Under the pieces are notes generated by a model that searched no databases, was not told the DNA's origin, and saw only the letters and a program-made list of their open reading frames with translations. Both the position numbers and the translations under genes were made by a program. Positions 1-12,414 of a stretch of DNA of 64,000 nucleotides are shown piece by piece. Source of the DNA: Tubiluchus corallicola. Taxonomy: Eukaryota > Priapulida > Priapulimorpha > Priapulimorphida > Tubiluchidae. The DNA lies in assembly GCA_030141605.1 (NCBI GenBank), contig JAQGDQ010000015.1:62001-126000 (forward strand). The letters are read 5' to 3'. Within the stretch, counting starts at the first letter, position 1. Every line of letters starts with the position of its first letter.

Positions 1-24
1 TGATGATGATGATGATGATGATGA
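1..24. repeat. (TGA)n microsatellite at window edge
   Basis: Eight perfect TGA units start at the first base, so the array probably continues to the left of the window. It has no coding significance that I can see. Confidence 0.95.
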
Positions 25-243
25 AGTGATCGAGTAAACGTGCGCAACTTCTGGTATTACATGTCGCATAAAAGTTTAAACCGTGGCGGGTGTTAAATCA
101 AATACCCTATCATAGCTTTTCAGAACTGAACAGAACTGTACAAGTTGGGAATAATATTAGTATACTGCAAGAAATAGGTGTACGACTGCGTTGGAACAGA
201 TAAGTGATTCAAGGTCCAAATGTCATTTTTATTATAATTACTG

Positions 244-244
<1 letters not shown>

Positions 245-277
<33 letters not shown>

Positions 278-345
278 TATCACCATCATCATCATCGTCG
301 TCATTATTGCATTATTACCGCCGCCGTCGTCGTCCACGTCGTCGT
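245..345. repeat. (CAT)n microsatellite with decayed CAT/CGT flank
   Basis: Eleven perfect CAT units (245-277) are followed by interrupted CAT units and then CGT/CCG-rich triplets to about 345. An apparent histidine-rich open frame across it is a by-product of the triplet repeat and is not called as a gene. Confidence 0.9.
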
Positions 346-1543
346 GATCTGCCTCTTCATCATAACAAGACATGAACTGTTTTGTTGTTGTGTTGTCACA
401 AAATACTTTTATTGCATACGTTTGGAACTTTTGGCTACTTTCTTTGAACCCATATTACAAAATTAATCTGACAAAGAGCTGAATGAACGAAGCTTCTTGA
501 TGAGAGTTCACATTCATAGCCACTCAAGAAAGACACGACAAGAATAGTAGTTGGCAAAGTTTACCTAGACTGAACTTTGCCAACGCTTCCAGTGAAACGC
601 CTGTCCAATTAGCAGGATTAGCGTACAAAACCGAGCCACACTACAAAGAAAATGTAAGTACAGACAGGAAGCCTGCTCCTGGGAAAAGCGCGCAAATTAG
701 AGGTATGCAGCTTAATAAGGAACGTAAAATGTCAAGTTTCATTTTAACTAATTTTATTATGTTAGTGCTGCGAAAGTATAAAAGTTCTTGATTTCTGTAT
801 GTTAATATGTAAATATTGTCCCGTATTTTAATCAATAGTACTTTGTTATTGCAAGTAATCGAGCAATCAGTACGGGCAGTGTACAAATTATAGTAAAGTA
901 TGTATTTAGTGCACAATTTGATTTCATTAATTTTAGATAAACATTTTGTATATATATAAACAATTTTCTTAAAAACATCGTAACAAACATGTATTATTCC
1001 CGCGAGTTATCTATACGTATACTGTGCAGAGCAGAAAATGAACCATGACTAATGAGTCACTTCAGTCACCATTTTGAAGAAATTCTCTTGGTTCATAAAA
1101 CTAAACCCAGTTGACATGGGCAGAGCACAGGCGGTAAAACAAATTTTCCACTCTCATCTAGTCGTCATGTGCAACGGAATCCCTATACCCTGCCGCGGTA
1201 GGCCTTTGTGACATTCAAATGGCTTTTGACCTCCGGCCAACTGTATCAAATTTAGCTCATTCCTTTAGAAGATTATATCACAAGGAATACCTGTGTTCAG
1301 TATTAAAGCAACCTTAACACTTGACCTTCAATCATAAAGTCACTCTATTATTACTCCATTTTTTCTTGGAAATTGAAAAAATTAAGAAGAAAATGGAGCT
1401 AACATGTATACTAGAATTTGTCAAAAATTCCCAAGATAACTAATGTAGACGAAAATTCGTTAAACATTACTGTTAGGAGCTCTGAGCGTGAAGATTGTTT
1501 CCTTCCGCGATTAGAGAGTGTATACATATGTTATGCGCAGGCA

Positions 1544-1686
1544 GGTATGTATGCATGTTTGCTTGTTTTTTGTTTGTTCGTTTGTTTGTGTGTATGTATG
1601 TATGTATATTTGTTTGTTTGTATGTTTGTTTGTTTCTATGTATGTGTGTTTGCGTGTTTGTGTGGTTGTGTGATTGTTTGTTTTGT
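1544..1686. repeat. T/G-rich tetranucleotide tract (TTTG/TATG)n
   Basis: A mixed array of TTTG, TATG and TGTG units runs for about 140 bases. Cysteine/valine/phenylalanine-rich open frames on + and threonine/histidine-rich frames on - arise only from the repeat and are not genes. Confidence 0.85.
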
Positions 1687-1818
1687 GTTAATGTAACAAT
1701 TGAACAATTAGAGCAAAAACTATTGAGCATGCAAACTTCATTGTAAACTTGCCTTCTGTTTATCACTGGGCTTCGAATGTTTTTTTAACAATAACTGTCG
1801 AACGGTAGTCTTACGTCG

Positions 1819-1882
1819 CGTTCAGACTTAGAGAGTTTTCTCTCGCAAGTCCTCTCTGAGAGCAAACTCGCAAGTATGAACG
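1819..1882. repeat. 64-nt inverted repeat (hairpin)
   Basis: CGTTCAGACTT (1819-1829) is mirrored by AAGTATGAACG (1872-1882), with one mismatch in 11 pairs. The inside carries further CTCGCAAG and AGAGAG/CTCTC complementary stretches, so the segment can fold on itself. It may be one end of a small DNA transposon, because CTCGCAAG-like words recur to about 1,905, but no matching second end was found. Confidence 0.45.
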
Positions 1883-3613
1883 GCTTGGGAAGTTCGCTCG
1901 CAAGATTTGCTAATTGTTAATTAGTTTAACTACATTTTAATTGACCATTGCCGTATTTTAGTGGACAAATAAGCCTTCGAACTTCACAGTGTCCAATTGT
2001 CACTTTTATAATTCATAAGGCATTTTAAATTATGTTATTATAACTACATATCCATAATTTTTTATTTTTTTACTATAGCATAATGTGTATATATTTTAAA
2101 TGAGAATAATCTTTTTGAATCTTGAGTCTAGTTTAATTTAGCGAATGGGTTCAGAATGTTGAAATGAATATAATAATGCTGATTGAAAGAGCATTTTTGG
2201 AGTCCGTCTTTATTTACTTCTTCAACTGCTCACGGGTTTTGAAGAAAGTGCAAACTCTAACATTCTTGCGAATATTAAAGCGGGCACTTCTTCAGCTATC
2301 AGTCACTCGAAGAAAATAAACCCGCTAAAACAACGTCGAAGCTCGCAATGTTCCTGACTTTGAGCGAAGGGCATCTTCTTTAAGGTTAGTCGGTGTTACT
2401 TGTCCCCAAATTTCGGCGATTGCGGGCACTCGCACCCCTTACTGCATCACGTGACCTAGAGGTGTAATTTTGCGAGCATGACCGTGCATACCTGGCCAGT
2501 AGGTGCGCAGAGTCGAACCAGCAGACATCGTGAACTTGGATATACTCTAGACGCAAAGTTTACACACAAAAGTACAATCGCTTCTCTTACCGTGTGCGGA
2601 TTTAATCTTCGGTGTACAAGGAATTTTTCACCTGCCGAAGAGATCAAAGGTTTGTCTTCCGATTTGACAGGTGTTTTTCAGCGATATAGTGAATTTTGTC
2701 ACAAAACGTGATTTTATTACCAGGAATGTGCTGAAATCGGCTTGTTTTCTTATAAAGGATGATCGCTGTTGTACCAACGAACCAATAATTTCTAATTAGC
2801 AAAGAGATTATTTCTATTCCGACGCGGTTTAGTTGCTTTGTGTATGAACATTGTGAAAGTGCATTGGAATATTAAAAAAGCGCTGACTAAATTTTGAAAT
2901 GTAAAGGGCGACAAAACAAACCTGTTCATATTGCCGGTGTACGGATCTCGGTTGTGTCCGGTTCGTGTACGTACTCTGACTGTGACTGGCTTAGCAAATA
3001 TGGATGTATAAAAGCACTACGCATATAATTTGATACTTCATTGTGTAACAATTAATAAGAGATAATGTCATTCAAATCGTGTAATACGTTTGCAAATTAA
3101 TAATCATCAACAACCAAAATAAACATCAAACGCCATCAATTAGATGTATAATAATCATAAATACATACAAGGGCAAAAAATTACAAAAAGAAAAGTTAGG
3201 CCGAGTACCCACATAATTCACTTATTTATCTTAGTCAAGCCTAACAGATTGAAGGAAGAAAATTAGTATCCAATTCTAGATAAAAATCTCACACCCGGCT
3301 TCCTAAAAATCATTAACAAAGTGCAGATTATTTTGTAAGAGCTCTGCATCTTTATTTATTCAAAATAAAAACATGTGCAGGCTTTTAAATTTCAGCTGCC
3401 TATGCGTGTACATGTATTTAGAAAATTGATACCGAATAAACGGTAAAGTAACTAATAATAGTTAAAAAATACTGATAATGAAGAGTTACAAACCAGATAA
3501 TTATTATTATTGCTAAAAAAGTAAAATGTGAATTATTACAGTTGCAATCGGATTTCCGGCGGGCGCTGATCTGACACCCTCGTAACGTTTTGTTGATAGT
3601 CTGTTTATGAAAC

Positions 3614-3679
3614 ATGTCAGATGAAGAAGCTGAGGACGAGGAGGCGTCCATGGAGATGGAAGCTGGCATTTCCAGCTGA
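3614..3679 (+). other. 21-codon acidic mini-ORF in a GC-richer patch
   Basis: An ATG with A at -3 opens a short acidic frame (starting MSDEEAEDEEASMEMEAG) that stops at 3677-3679. It sits in a locally GC-richer patch (about 3545-3700). Composition resembles the start of many acidic proteins, but there is no GT donor before the stop that would continue it convincingly. It may be a small ORF, a decayed first exon or chance. No function is assigned. Confidence 0.15.
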
Positions 3680-6314
3680 CATCCCGGGAATCCTGTCATC
3701 AATTATACATGAGCAGTGCGCCATGCAAATGCGCAATAAAATACCATTTTAATATCAGAAAGAATGAACGTCGCAGTGTACAACCCAAAAGGCAACAAAA
3801 TATGCATATTTTATAAATTTAACCTACACTATAGTGAATTAATGGAAGGTAAACCTTTATGGTTTTTCTACAATGCAGTTAATATTAACAAAAAAGTGAA
3901 AACTAAATTTATTTTAAATCCAAAATTGTCATTTTGGTCATCATTATGTTACAAGAACCTACCATGTTAAAGGCAAAGTTAACGAAATAATTAATTTTGC
4001 TTTCGCGCTTATTGTTTTTATGTTGGAAATTGCCAAATAATTTTAAGAAACGAACAAGCACATGTCATTGTAGTAGGTTACACCTCTAACGATTGGAAAA
4101 AAGTATTGCAAAGATTAATAGACCCTTTTGTAACTGATAGTAACTTCGAATTAGAGGATAGAACTTAAAAACCCCAGCTTACGCAATACAAAATTCTCAG
4201 GCGCAATTCGTCTAATTTTGGACTGGGTTCATATAGTCACCAGTAGCATACTTTTGCAGTGTCGACTGTTCCGTTTTGTTTAATGCTCGACAACTTCTTG
4301 TGACATTTATTAAATAGTCCTTCTCTTAGTTTTTTCTTTCGATGTGTGCCACTTGAATGGTCCGCAGCTTCTATCATTTTACCTCTTTTTTCTGTTCACG
4401 CGTGTTCGGTAAGGCCTTCACCATTAACTTTATGAGCTAAGGCTTCCTCCTTCCCTCTGTTTCTCCCACGGTAGTTAACTAGCGTTGATAGGCGTACATG
4501 GCTTCCGTATATAATATTGAATTTGAAATCAAGTCGAGATTTCGCACAAGTGGCAAGCACGTGTGATGCTTACAGCTTGGTGAAACCATGCAGCTAGTGT
4601 TTACCGGGCAAGCTTGGAAACCACTACCAGTGTTCTTAATTTAATATAATTGTAGTGCTAATTATTCTGTTAGATTTCCATGTAGACTAGCAGAAGGCCT
4701 CTATTTGCGCCAAGTTCATAGCAAAAATTATTTTAATGAAGTATTTCAAGTATTTTAATTAAACTTTAATTTTAGTGTAAATTACAGTGTCGATAATTAC
4801 TATTACAACTGTTTATGCTTCTGCTATTGTTACCCCTGCTGCTGCTATTATTACTATGCTTAATTCAAATTTGTCTTGAAACGTGTGTTTCCAGTTCAAA
4901 GTCAAAATAATTTAAAATAATATAGATCGAATGAAATTGACGCCATTAGTGCATCTTTTATAAGTAAACGATTTTCATTCATATTATTGTTCATTGAGCT
5001 TTACAATCCCTATATAATTTTGCTGTTTTGTATGACTATCAGATGGTAAATTAAATTTCAAAAAACCAATGAAAGAAAACTGTAAAATTCAGTAAAAACT
5101 GTAAAATCAGACAAGTTTTTAGCTAATTCGTCACGAAATTTTAGTTTTGATAACATTAAATTAAACATTTTAACAATTTTTAAAAAAGACTGGCAATATA
5201 GTGTCAATATAACTTATGATTTAATTTATTGAATCATCAAACAAAAGACATTTGACAAAACAAAAACATTTTTAATATGGCCATCTGAGGGATTTGTACG
5301 GGTATAGCTTTTTGTAATTGGATCATAAAAATAGAAAGCATATTGTGAGTATTGAATTTTAAACTTTTTTCACCTTGATGTACAATTTGCGTTTTTTTTT
5401 CAGTTGACGCCGAGCAAAAATGTAGTCAGCAAACATCAACGCATTAAAAGTGTCTGTTCCTAATTAAAGTTAATTAAAGTAATTGATTGCTCTTGGTAAT
5501 AGTGGTTTCTTTTTGCTGGCAGATGTGAATCAGAAGTGTGGATGAAGTCAGCGTGTCTATACACGTGTCGGGGATACGAGTCATTTCTAATGAAACCAAG
5601 CAGAGAGAGAGAGGGGAGGAATTATGGTGAACACATGTAGAAGAAACAGCGAGTCGATAACAAGACGGCCAGTTTGGATCATCTATAGCTACTAAGAGGC
5701 TGTGCGAAACACGCTGAGAGAGTATTTGCTGATGATAGCGACGAAGATGATAATCGTGATGGTAATGATGATGGTAATGATTAGTTATCATTAGTGTCCA
5801 GGTGCTTGTGTAAAGTAGTGAGCCGGTCTTTTAGGTGAAAGGTGATGAGTAAAGGTGAAACTATTTACCTGTGAATGTTTCAAACATGCATAATCTACCG
5901 GACAAAACCTGACCCCAGCCATAGTGTTTGATTATCGGGTTAAAGAAAAGCAAATATTAACTTCATAAAACGTGGAAATTTGCACGAAATCAAGACAATT
6001 CGGTCTGACGTCGTTCTGTGAGGTGCAGTAACTTCAATATACCTGTCCTATACCTGTATACACAAGTGAACAAGGCGTTGGCCCTAATCACTATTTCATC
6101 ATCGCAATTTGATTAGTTTACCTGTCTTAACCTAGTGAGGAGGGAATAGGTTTGACTTTCACTGCGGCGACGCTGTGTGCTGCGCAGGTTAGCCGCTAGC
6201 TTGGATGTCCAACAGTCTGCGGTACGAGTCTGATAACAGCAGACGAACGATGTGATCCGCAGCGACACTTACCTGCTAATTTATCTGCCAAATAAGGCTT
6301 GTTTCAATAAAGTC

Positions 6315-6321
6315 TATAAAA
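6315..6321 (+). promoter_or_regulatory. TATA-like box upstream of the LDLa gene
   Basis: TATAAAA lies within TCTATAAAAT, about 213 bases before the ATG at 6534. If used, transcription would start near 6345 and leave a 5' leader of roughly 190 bases. No downstream initiator was identified with certainty, and upstream untranslated exons cannot be excluded. Confidence 0.4.
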
Positions 6322-6427
6322 TGTGCACGAAAAGTGCGTTTAACGCCGACCGGACATAAACCTGGTGTTTCAAACGTGCGAAAACGTCCTGAAAACACAG
6401 AATTTGAGTTTCTGAGAGGAAATTTTA

Positions 6428-6460
6428 ATGTGCCATTTTATTAAGGCAACGTATTGTTGA
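6428..6460 (+). other. Short upstream ORF in the presumed 5' leader
   Basis: An ATG at 6428 opens ten codons and stops (TGA 6458-6460) before the main ATG. It does not overlap the main frame. If the leader starts near 6345, this uORF would be in the mRNA and could dampen translation of the LDLa protein. This is inference from position only. Confidence 0.3.
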
Positions 6461-6533
6461 CGTTGCCCGATCGAGATTGTATTATTTGGTAGTACAGTTG
6501 ATATCAGGGCGATATCGCAGTGAGATTATAATC

Positions 6534-6921
6534 ATGAATCTATATAGTTGGTTGTTATGTGTGGTGTTAGCAGTACTTAGCGTACAACTAATGGTTGCCG
6601 TTCCTATAACGGACAGATACGGCGCACGGCGCCGAAACCGGCAACGTGAAAGCCGGCGAAACCGGAACAAACATTATAATAGAAACTCCCTTATAGAGGG
6701 GCGGCGGCGCGGAAAGACGACGACGTCGACGACAACGACGACGACAACAACAACGACGCCGCCGTCTTCAACGACAGCAACAACGACAACGCGAGCGCCA
6801 CCGTTGCCACCGATGATTAGGCCAGAGTTGCCAGCGGCCACGCTAGGGCAGATGATATTCCGCAGAAAAACGCGAGAAAGTCAAAGTAATACACACAAAA
6901 AACTGGACGTGCCTCAAATAG
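6534..6921 (+). CDS. Exon 1 of secreted LDLa protein: signal peptide, basic region, Thr-rich linker
   Basis: This is the first coding exon of a predicted 200-residue secreted protein. The ATG at 6534 has A at -3; the frame is open further upstream but without an ATG. Residues 1-22 or 1-23 form a classic signal peptide (WLLCVVLAVLSVQLMVA core), with cleavage likely near VA-VP. Residues 28-61 are strongly basic with RRR (32-34), RR (41-42) and GRRRGK (56-61). Residues 62-86 are almost all threonine, followed by a proline-rich piece. FRRK (109-112) and KK (122-123) are further possible processing sites. The exon ends ATAG|GTAAGC, a strong donor, with one base of a split codon (phase 1). The Thr/Pro stretch is likely an O-glycosylated spacer before the LDLa module. 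No gene name is assigned. The signal peptide and donor make this a convincing exon. Confidence 0.75.
6717..6800 (+). repeat. Imperfect ACG/ACA triplet tract coding polythreonine
   Basis: A low-complexity stretch inside exon 1 made mostly of ACG, ACA and ACT triplets, with a few TCG, CCG and GCA. It encodes residues about 62-86. Several synonymous threonine codons are mixed, so the tract is not a fresh single-triplet expansion. Confidence 0.75.
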
Positions 6922-8151
6922 GTAAGCCCTATATTTCTGATGCTTGTATACTTTTTTGCATGACGTCAATAGATTTTGTGGAACAATAACGTAAAAAATA
7001 TAACGTTACCGTGTTTCTTTTGGAACACTTCATGCATATAAATGAAACTTACTAAGGTTTCTAACGATCCCTGGCAAAAGTTGGTGGTACACAATGGTGC
7101 TAAAATAATACTTTTTGTTTGGTATGACGCCCGATAGATAAGCAGAAAAAAGGGAGAGCCATTGTGCAACAGTTGAAACAAACTTGATATCTCTGGCGAG
7201 TATGGCTCAGCCTTTAAATCGGAATAACAGTCTGCATTAGGGCTCTGAGTGCTATCGGGTTCTTGAAAGTCATCAACTTGCAGCAGTAACTTGAATGAAC
7301 TTCTGTTTGATAATGATACAAAGTTTATCCCAAGATGCTGCTGTTATTTCTTTGTATTCATTGTACAATAGGCAATTATATAACTGACATACAGCAGAAC
7401 GCATGTATCAATTAAATATTTATTTTCAGTGTCTGAGGATGAGCGAAGGTTGCATTATATTGACATAAGCCATTTAAACCGTTAATTCCAATAATAGTTC
7501 AAACAATCGCTCAAATGGGGGCGCAAAATAATATTATTTCTTTGCAAAACAACACGTGATTGTGTAAGTCATCTCAAACTGAGTAAGAAGCGCCTACCAA
7601 GGCTATTCTACTGATCTGGCGCGAGTCCACTCACTAAACCCAGTGCCTACTGAAGGTAACTGAAAGCATACAGCCTTTTACTTGTAGTAGATCAACATTC
7701 TATGCCACCTCCATTCAATATACAACCAATCAGTGGTACAGCCAAATAGCAATTACATGGTTTTTTATAACGTGAGCTAGAAATAGGTATAAGATTTCTA
7801 TTAAGACAGAAGAGGACTAGATGGAAAATATTGAAACCCGCCAGACTCAGCTTACATATTGTACCACTTATATAGCAGCTATTCACTAGCATTCAACTAT
7901 TCGTATACATATCCAGTTTTCAATATGATTTTTACCAATAGCATGCATGTATTGTCGCGTTCATTTACAGATTTTGTACAATTTTCATAATTACATGTTG
8001 TATGATATTGGTGTACTATAGTATAGTACATAAGCCTATGAAAATTGAGTTAATCCATGTAAAAAACCTAACAAGTTTAAATACACCCTTTTGTGTATAT
8101 TTCAAGCAATACACTGCACAAAGCGATAATTGTGCCACATGCAATCCTGTG

Positions 8152-8199
8152 CACAGTTTAAACTGTGTTACCTGCACAGATTTCGAACTGTGTTACCTG
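8152..8199. repeat. Two-unit tandem repeat with a 16-bp perfect palindrome
   Basis: CACAGTTTAAACTGTG (8152-8167) is a perfect palindrome. It is followed by GTTACCTG-type sequence and then a second diverged unit (8175-8199) that again ends in AACTGTGTTACCTG. Possible binding-site duplication; function unknown. Confidence 0.6.
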
Positions 8200-9637
8200 A
8201 GCAATTGATTGATCTTAACTTTCACCTGGCCGCAATCAGGCCAATAAGCAGGTAGGAGAGCACTTCAAATACAAGCCACTGCCGAGGACCTACAAAACAA
8301 CACCTGTGTCCATTGTGTCCCTATATAGTCAGATAAATAATGCCCACCAAAGCGTGTTTACTTTTGATTTGAACACAACTGAATTTAAAGTAGGCGTCCA
8401 TGCAAACCTGGACAGAGCCATCAATCTCCTCGTTTCATTCAACTTTTTGAAATGAAGTTCAAACATAAATATGCTTATAATATTATAAATATTATCATAA
8501 ATATTAAACAGCGTGCATGAGAATGAATTCAGTCCGTGGAATGTTTATAAAATTTTTGCAGGTACTGTATGCATACATAATTATATGTATCTTCTCGATT
8601 TTTGTATGCATTCCGTGTTTTATGTGATCTAGGTTTGAAGTTCGGTTTTTTGCTAAAATTCCAAAAACTGGTCTCATCTATCTACTCATGCTACAATAAC
8701 CAAATCTCAGGCCAAGGCTTGATGAATCATTACATTAGTTTTACCGTCGTCGTTATAGTTATCCGTGCAGTATACACAGTTATTTTGTATAGTTCAAAAC
8801 CAGTAGTATATAAACATTTGTGAAAACGACGAAAACTTTTGTGTTGAAGAAATTGATAACAACGAATATTTTTGCGCATGCTGTCAGCAACTTAGAAGAC
8901 ACTTAACTATAAGCATTAAACCTTAATACTATAGTATCAACTACCAGTATCTTAACCCACTCTGAATAAGTAGTATCAGAAGGTTTACAGTAAATAATTT
9001 CTGATCTTGCCACATTTGGGACCTTTTTTAATTAATTTATTTTGCACCAAGTTTGTCCCAGTGCACCTTGCATATGTATCTGGTTCAGTCAATACAGACT
9101 AATCTGTGAGCTTATGCTAAGCTAGCTTAATTACGCTCATTAATCAGTCAGCCTCCTGGGAGAAGCGCTGCACAGATCTTAACGCGCTAATAATGTGTTA
9201 CCTACGCGTTTATATGCTTCTCGCAGCTTTGCGATAACAAACTAAAACTCAAAGTGACATTTTCGCGAGCTCATCCGTAGACTCCCAATACCATCTCTGC
9301 AGGATAATTTTGCTACTTGATTCGATACCCCGTATTGTTCGTTTTCTCTACCATGTCATTTCATTCCATTACCCAGCGTCATTCAAGGTATTTATCCGGT
9401 AATAGCAGTCAATAACGAAGCGTGGGAGTCGATTGAACCAATACTCATTGCGTAATGTAAACTCTTCTGACCGACGCCATGCGTTGATGAAGCCTGACAT
9501 GACACTTTCACAGAAAAATGAATTTCCAAACGCAAGAGTGCCGTTTAAAGTGATTAATTAGATAGTTTTCATAGTTACGATGCAGTGTACCAAATTAGAA
9601 GAATGCCTATTATGGCTAGCACAAGAAAATGATTAGA

Positions 9638-9711
9638 AAGCTAGTTCAACAGGACTTGATCTGAGGACCTTTTGCTGAAACTAAATGTTGTGCCGCCTAA
9701 GCTACAAAAAT
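9638..9711 (-). repeat. tRNA-derived SINE remnant (A and B box)
   Basis: On the minus strand TAGCTTAGGCGG (9704-9693) fits the pol III A box, and AGATCAAGTCC (9662-9652) fits the B box at 9 of 11 positions. Their spacing (53 nt from A start to B end) is tRNA-like. Acceptor and D stems do not pair, so this is not a functional tRNA. It is most likely the head of an old tRNA-derived short interspersed element. Confidence 0.35.
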
Positions 9712-10499
9712 TCACACCAATTTAATTGTTTTGAACAATTAACTGCATTTTTCCCAACACTATTATAGTAAACTTTATAGTTATTTTTCGTAATATATAA
9801 TAGTATATTTGATTGGTTTTGTTTTGGTTTTAGCAAATTTAGCATATTTTGTAAAAATACCTGACAGTTATAACATTAATCTTTTTTCAAACTCCCAAAT
9901 GCTGATAAGCGCTTTCTTTTTGGACAAAATCCACATCGGACACTTTCCTAACAAGTCATGGTCATGGTAATCAGATCTCGTTTGTGTTGCGCAACACAGT
10001 AGATAAGTTTGCGCAATTTCCTCTGCTGTTTCCCGTGAGTTAATTACGACGGGGCGTTCTCTTGATAATTACACATAATTAGCGGTAGCTAAAGACTGCG
10101 AAAGTCGTCTGTGTCCGGTATTGTAATGCTTACTGTATCAGCTAAACAAAGTTAGCAAACTTCTTTAATGGAAGGACAAATATTTTCACTGTCACGGCTT
10201 ATAAATCAGACCCACTGTCTATATTACTAATATATGCGCATGGCTGAAAATACCCAAAATACAAAACATAATACGGATGGTACAACAAGAGTTTGTTTAA
10301 AATTGGACTTTGATCAGTTAGTTTTGCGCATGCAGTATACGTGTTGTCAATGAAATACCAAATATTAAAGCATTACTGCGAACCATTTTAGCAAATAAAC
10401 CTTAAGAAGGGTGTTATAGCAGCTTCTTTTGTCCCAATAATTTTGTGCTCTTTAGTCATAGACCACCTTTGCAGTTTCATTGGTTTAAAATATTAAATT

Positions 10500-10916
10500 G
10501 CAGTAAAGAGACTGAGGGTCAAGTTACCCTTAGCTTCCACAAGGACTACTTCATGGGAAGTTTCCCTCTTTTTATCCAGAGTGCATCTGGAGGAGATTGT
10601 CCTACATTATTTTTTCTCGACCGAGGCTTACCTCAGTCAGGGCTACATGTGTTTAGCAGATATTTACTCAGTTTGTACTACTGCCAGTTGGCTGTCAGCG
10701 ATGCCTAGCACACCGCATTCCAACTCAACCCCCTTTACACCAGGTACTTCTTTTATAACGGACTTATCAGGACCCGTCTAACTTTTTCCTTTAACAACAG
10801 TGATTCGTATGATGAAGTTCTTTATGCCTGGTTCAACAACTACTGTCGGCTGGTTCGAGAATTGACCGATAGGGCGGCGTGTAATGTAACAGTTCCTCCC
10901 GCTTGGGCATCTTGAT
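10500..10916 (+). other. GC-richer patch with broken reading frames
   Basis: This patch is visibly richer in G+C than its surroundings. One frame is open from before 10,581 through about 10,780 and includes QGYMCLADIYSVCTTASWLS. A second frame, shifted relative to it, opens at 10,709 and runs to a stop at 10,914, including SYDEVLYAWFNNYCRLVREL. A single frameshift near 10,700-10,740 would join them. I recognise no domain. It could be a decayed transposon or gene fragment, or chance open frames. No product is proposed. Confidence 0.25.
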
Positions 10917-12220
10917 GCCGAGTTGATGGACAGATGCAGATAATATCATGCACTGGTCAATAGACAGCCGCACAGACAGACAGGCTTCAGATAAACTCAT
11001 CGGTTGACTTGCATCTATTTACGCCTGCTGCTGCAGCAGCAAAACGTATCCTGGTTTCAATTATGGCTGTTATTTTATGCAATATTTTCCTACCCCGAGC
11101 AGATTTTTCCAGGAAAACGCAAAGAATATTAATCAGCGCACCTGAATTAGAACCCAGACGTTTAAACTGATAGGCAGACAATACACATCTTGCCTGTACC
11201 TTAATTAACGCTGCTAACTCTTATATAACTCCAAAAGAGTTAATAAAACGTTGTCCTTTTCGAAACTGTGGCGCTCGTAAACATAATTGCGCTGAGCTTA
11301 ATAGTTAATTCGCAGCTCGCCTGTCTGGAATGTGTAATATTTTAAAATTTTAATTGGAAGCTCTCACATTTTTCACAGACAGCTGCTGCACAATGAACAT
11401 TAACTTAACGATATCTGTATGAATAAATAGCATGCATGACATTGTACATTAGATTTATGGCAGAGCGTTAACAGGTGTATTATTGTCTGCCGAATAAAGA
11501 TCAAAAATAAACTTTAATAGTAATAAATTTATTCAGTTTTCAATGAGGCGGAAAAGCTGGTGGAAAAACCGCATTTAGTCACGTTCTTGGTTGCATTCTG
11601 AGAAGTGTTTCTGTCTAATGTGAACTGTCATAGTGGAAATCTTAACCGACAGGTAATTATAGAGTAAAAGCTAATGCCTGTTCGGGTGTATAGTAAAGTG
11701 TTTTTGTACAGTTGGCGATCGAGAATGGATTGGTTTGTCAGCTGCCTTGTTCGTGACACAGATACCTTGAAAGAGGCTGACTGACTGGCAAGTGGTCAAT
11801 TTCTTTAACTCATCAATGGTCAAAATGTCTTTACAACCTGAAAGCTCTTGAACACTCTTTTCTGGTTTGATTTACGTTACAGTAGTAAAGTGGATTACTA
11901 TCAAGTTACTGTAATGTGCGTCAAGCTCAAAAGGAACAATGCAAGATACACACCCGTGGGGTCTACTCACTCCAGATTAACTTTTAGTGGGTTAATTCAA
12001 TAATTGCTCAAAGTATTGTCAAAGGTAAATAAGCTAAAATCTTCTCCAAAGAGGGTCAAGGGTTGTATAGGCGCAGAACTGCTTGAGCGACAGACACGGT
12101 GGAAATAACGTTTCAGACGCATAATTTCAGTAAATTAAATCCACACGTGAGGCTGGAATGTTATTCACATGTGAATGATGTCGTTTGTGATGACGGGGTT
12201 ATGTTGACCACGACCTATAG

Positions 12221-12239
12221 GATGACGACGACGACGACG
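12221..12239. repeat. (GAC)n short microsatellite
   Basis: About six GAC units. No coding context is visible. Confidence 0.8.
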
Positions 12240-12414
12240 GTCACTGTGTTTATCTTCAACGTTTTTGACTTACATTCACCTAGGTGTTTTAATTTATTTG
12301 CTGGATTAAAATTAAATTCAGGTTGAATCGGGATCGAATGCAGACAGAGATGTCGTTTAGTTCAGCATCAGAATCTAGGAAGTGATGTTGACTATATAAA
12401 TTAAAAAACAGTAT

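Larger units (their letters stand above)
346..6314. other. Upstream flank, no gene recognised
   Basis: About 6 kb of AT-rich DNA before the start of the LDLa gene. Apart from the microsatellites, hairpin and mini-ORF listed separately, I see no long open frame, splice-consistent exon set or recognisable domain on either strand. It may hold promoter-proximal control elements or untranslated exons of the gene that starts near 6.3 kb, but nothing in the sequence proves this. Confidence 0.5.

Noticed and set aside
191-466. Histidine-rich ORF on +
   Set aside because: It is the translation of a CAT microsatellite and its flank; no domain or splice context.
1418-1766. Cys/Val-rich ORFs on + and Thr/His-rich ORF on -
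   Set aside because: All arise from the T/G tetranucleotide tract.
6477-6533. Upstream extension of the exon 1 frame
   Set aside because: It has no ATG; it would need a TTG start, and the ATG at 6534 directly precedes a clean signal peptide.
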